Shown: positions 61,696 through 64,000 of the stretch, in pieces
Numbering within the stretch: position 1 is the stretch's first letter
How the letters are laid out: each line of letters starts with the position of its first letter
DNA from: an uncultured Prevotella sp.
GTDB taxonomy: Bacteria > Bacteroidota > Bacteroidia > Bacteroidales > Bacteroidaceae
NCBI GenBank assembly: GCA_900540375.1
Contig: UQFS01000001.1
Location: 62,001 to 126,000 of the forward strand
Length of the DNA: 64,000 bases
Reading direction: 5' to 3'
Made by a program: the position numbers and the translations under genes
The notes under the pieces: model-generated
What the model was told of the DNA's origin: nothing
Seen by the model: the letters and a program-made list of their open reading frames with translations, nothing else
Databases searched by the model: none

Positions 61696-63057
61696 TTATG
61701 CTGGCGTGACCATGATGAATGTGCGCATGATCCAGTAGCAGAAGATACCGCCTAAGTAGCCAAGGGCTGCAATCCAGCTCACATGCTTCATATACCAGCC
61801 GAAGGTGATCTTTTCCAGTCCCATGACCACGACGCCGGCAGCAGAACCAATGATAAGCATGGAACCACCCACACCGGCACAGTAGGCGAGCAACTGCCAG
61901 AAGATGCCGTCGACGGCCATATCGCCTGTCGGTGCCACGGGGTACATGCCCATGCAACCAGCCACCAAAGGTACGTTGTCAACAATACTCGACAACACGC
62001 CGATGATGCCTGTCACTGCGTAGTGGTTGCCGTCGAAAGCTACGTTGAGGCCCTTGCCGATGGAGGTCAGCACGCCTGTCTGCTCCAAGCTGGCCACGGC
62101 CATGAGGATGCCGAGGAAGAAGAGTATGGTGGACATGTCGATGCGGTGGAGCAGGTTGACCACACGCTTCTTGGTTCCGTGAGTTTCGTAGGAAGTGGCC
62201 AGGTTGCGATAGAACAGCTCGGTGGCAATCCACAGCACACTCAGCACGAGCATGATACCCACGAAGGGAGGCAGACCGGTGATGCCCTTGAAGACGGGAA
62301 CGAACATCAGACCACCGACACCAATGCAGAACACGGCGGCACGCTGGCGGCGACCCAGTTCCTGCGCTTCGGTTTCCACAGGAGCGTCGGGGCTGTCAAT
62401 ATCCTCCAGGTCGCCGTGGAGTGAGTACTGCAGGATGAAGGCCGGGATGACCATCGACACGATAGAGGGTATCGTGATCTCGGACAGCACGCCCAAGGCA
62501 GTGATGACGCCTTTGTTCCACAGCATGATCGTCGTCACGTCGCCGATGGGCGAGAATGCGCCGCCGGAGTTGGCGGCGATGATGACGAGCGAAGCGTAGA
62601 TGATACGATCCTTGTGCTCTTTGACAAGTTTGCGCAGGATCATGATCATTACGATGCTCGTGGTGAGGTTGTCGAGGATGGCAGAGAGGAAGAAAGTCAG
62701 GAAGGCAATGCGCCACAGCAGTGTGCGCTTGCTTTTGCTCTTCATCACACCACGTACCCAGTTAAACCCACCGTTCTGGTCTACGATCTCCACGATGGTC
62801 ATGGCACCCATGAGGAAGAACAGTGTCGTGGAGGTGTCGCCCAAGTGCTTGGTGATGGCACTGCCGGCCTTGTTGATGAGTTCTTGACCGCTGAACCCCG
62901 GCAGATAGCTGCCCGGGTCGACCATGAACAACGTCCAGCAGACCACAAACATCAGCAAGGCTACGGCTGCTTTGTTGACTTTCGTCACGCTCTCCAGGGC
63001 GATAAACAGGTAACCCACGCAGAACACAACGACAATTGCGATAGTTAATGTTGACAT
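61696..63057 (-). CDS. nhaD: Na+/H+ antiporter NhaD
   Basis: NhaD-type antiporters of the ion transporter superfamily exchange Na+ (or Li+) for protons in the inner membrane. The 453-residue protein has about twelve hydrophobic segments. Family sequence includes SAILDNLTTSIVMIMILRKLV and VIIAANSGGAFSPIGDVTTIMLWNKG (the conserved NSGGAFSPIGDVTT re-entrant motif). It also has SSIVDNVPLVAGCMGMYP and AGVGGSMLIIGSAAGVVVMG. Length is usual. It is monocistronic, with a -7 box 47 nt upstream and a strong terminator. Confidence 0.95.
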   Translation of the reverse strand: MSTLTIAIVVVFCVGYLFIALESVTKVNKAAVALLMFVVCWTLFMVDPGSYLPGFSGQELINKAGSAITKHLGDTSTTLFFLMGAMTIVEIVDQNGGFNWVRGVMKSKSKRTLLWRIAFLTFFLSAILDNLTTSIVMIMILRKLVKEHKDRIIYASLVIIAANSGGAFSPIGDVTTIMLWNKGVITALGVLSEITIPSIVSMVIPAFILQYSLHGDLEDIDSPDAPVETEAQELGRRQRAAVFCIGVGGLMFVPVFKGITGLPPFVGIMLVLSVLWIATELFYRNLATSYETHGTKKRVVNLLHRIDMSTILFFLGILMAVASLEQTGVLTSIGKGLNVAFDGNHYAVTGIIGVLSSIVDNVPLVAGCMGMYPVAPTGDMAVDGIFWQLLAYCAGVGGSMLIIGSAAGVVVMGLEKITFGWYMKHVSWIAALGYLGGIFCYWIMRTFIMVTPA

Positions 63058-63103
63058 AAGCGTTACGTTTTTATGCTTTCTCTGTAATATAGTAAACCAA
63101 GTG

Positions 63104-63111
63104 CAAAGATA
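63104..63111 (-). promoter_or_regulatory. Predicted -7 box of nhaD
   Basis: TATCTTTG on the minus strand, 46 nt upstream of the nhaD start. Confidence 0.5.
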
Positions 63112-63129
63112 ATCATTTTTCTAAAAGCA

Positions 63130-63167
63130 AGAGGCGAAAAAGCTAAATATTATGCTTTTTCGCCTCT
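63130..63167 (-). terminator. Hairpin terminator downstream of the dnaG-like gene
   Basis: AGAGGCGAAAAAGC (63130-63143) pairs perfectly with GCTTTTTCGCCTCT (63154-63167). On the minus strand it is followed by TGCTTTTAG, about 100 nt after the gene's stop. Confidence 0.7.
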
Positions 63168-63270
63168 ATTGTATCTGTTTTGTCATTTATCCGTTTGATA
63201 GGCCCTGGAAAAGTCCATGACCGTGACAGGTGCTTTCTCTATTCTTCTCATTGCGAATGAAAGAGATTGG

Positions 63271-64000
63271 TTAAAGGATGATGTTGCTGCCGAGCTGTTT
63301 GGCAAGGGCGTTGCGCATGGTCTGCAGTTGTTGATAGCGGGCCATCAGCTCTTTGAGTTTGCCGACGTCCTTGGCGTTTTGTGTGATTTCAGCCTGCACC
63401 TGTTTCAGTTGTGCCTCGACATAGTCTTTGCGGAAGTCGAGCATCAGGTGCATGGCCTGGTTGCGCAGGTCGTCGGTCTCGTTCTCCATGCGCTGCTCCA
63501 GTTCCTCTTTATTCTTTGGTGCTTCCTCCTTCTCGATGAGATGGTACTTGTCGGCTGTCATGTCGGCGGCAAGTTGCGCGATGGCGATGTCATCGTGGTG
63601 GAGGAAGTAAGGCTCGGCCTTGAATCCCGGCTCCGTGCTTTTCTGTGCTGCCTCTTGGAGAATGCGGTTGTAGACCTCGCTCTGAAAGGAGAGGCTGTCG
63701 GTAGACAAGCTATAATGGATATACTGTGCCACGGTGAGCGAGTGGAGCTGTCCCTCGTCGTCCTCCACGTTGTTGAGGATGATATGCTCGCCACGTTTGA
63801 TGATGAGCTGAATGATCATGCTCTCCACCTGCGTAGCCTGCACCTGCGGTGTGACAGGCATCGACGGCTGTGCTGAGGGCGCTTGGGCCGGAGCGGGGAT
63901 TTCGCCGGGAACAGCAGTCCCCGGTGCTCCATTCTTGCGGTTACGGATGAAGTTGTTCATCTGATTGATGAGGGTGGCCTCGCCGATGCCGATGCGCTGT
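63271..64000 (-). CDS. dnaG: C-terminal part of DNA primase DnaG, cut by the window edge
   Basis: The minus strand is open from the stop at 63271 to the window end. Codons before the in-frame ATG at 63960 read QRIGIGEATLINQMNNFIRNRK, so that ATG is internal and the gene continues outside. After a Pro/Ala/Gln-rich linker (PGEIPAPAQAPSAQPSMPVTP) come VESMIIQLIIKRGEHII and LTVAQYIHYSLSTDSLSFQSEVYNRILQEAAQKS. Next are HHDDIAIAQLAADMTADKYHL and a helical end. This matches the helicase-interacting C-terminal domain of Bacteroidota DnaG. The catalytic TOPRIM and zinc domains would lie outside the window, so the assignment rests on this region only. Confidence 0.7.
   Translation of the reverse strand, partial: QRIGIGEATLINQMNNFIRNRKNGAPGTAVPGEIPAPAQAPSAQPSMPVTPQVQATQVESMIIQLIIKRGEHIILNNVEDDEGQLHSLTVAQYIHYSLSTDSLSFQSEVYNRILQEAAQKSTEPGFKAEPYFLHHDDIAIAQLAADMTADKYHLIEKEEAPKNKEELEQRMENETDDLRNQAMHLMLDFRKDYVEAQLKQVQAEITQNAKDVGKLKELMARYQQLQTMRNALAKQLGSNIIL

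Overview
The window looks like chromosomal DNA of a Bacteroidota bacterium, most likely Prevotella or a close relative. The evidence is a full-length SprA (type IX secretion and gliding outer-membrane protein) directly behind ruvA, a Bacteroidales-type meso-diaminopimelate dehydrogenase, NhaD, a carboxynorspermidine dehydrogenase, head-GIN and OMP beta-barrel envelope genes, and promoters of the Bacteroidota form (TTTG, about 20 nt, TAnnTTTG) with no obvious Shine-Dalgarno sequences. No rRNA, tRNA, CRISPR array or intact insertion sequence was recognised. Species and GC content were not computed.

Layout. 1-4850: a truncated gene, a threonine aldolase-like enzyme and the pflB-pflA pair for anaerobic pyruvate cleavage. 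4863-9796: a two-gene restriction-modification-like locus, with a 1315-residue GIY-YIG/helicase/adenine methyltransferase fusion and a 329-residue methyltransferase-like partner. 9929-17435: trmO, a repeat-rich gap, tex, dacB, a PH-domain membrane protein and divergent nadB. 17439-25743: ruvA-sprA. 25917-31040: a small unknown protein, ddh, a membrane phosphoesterase, an endonuclease/phosphatase-fold protein and a secreted C1-type peptidase. 31081-36956: dxs-trkA-trkH and manA. 37432-41435: recA, carboxynorspermidine dehydrogenase, a DUF6621-like protein and a TraB/GumN-like protein.

41472-48606 is accessory in character. It holds an ATPase plus DUF4435 (TOPRIM-like) pair resembling the AriA/AriB pair of PARIS phage defence, two MFS transporters, an AAA/DUF4143 ATPase, a broken fragment of an MFS gene and a nitroreductase. 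48705-58459 is an envelope-signalling region: an outer-membrane barrel, histidine kinase and response regulator run on the + strand. They converge on a minus-strand operon of ABC ATPase, permease, head-GIN lipoprotein, GntR/YtrA-like repressor and a second outer-membrane barrel. A perfect inverted repeat sits at that operon's predicted transcription start and is the best candidate for the repressor's site. 58639-64000: metY and cysK (sulfur assimilation), nhaD, and the 3' end of a gene that reads as dnaG.

The most notable unexplained structure is non-coding. A dispersed intergenic element is built around the palindrome ATTCTCTAGAGAAT. It occurs three times (about 10846-11110, 37050-37345 and 61370-61450), twice in one orientation and once inverted. 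A separate GC-rich hairpin repeat recurs at several gene ends and supplies the C-terminal codons of trmO.
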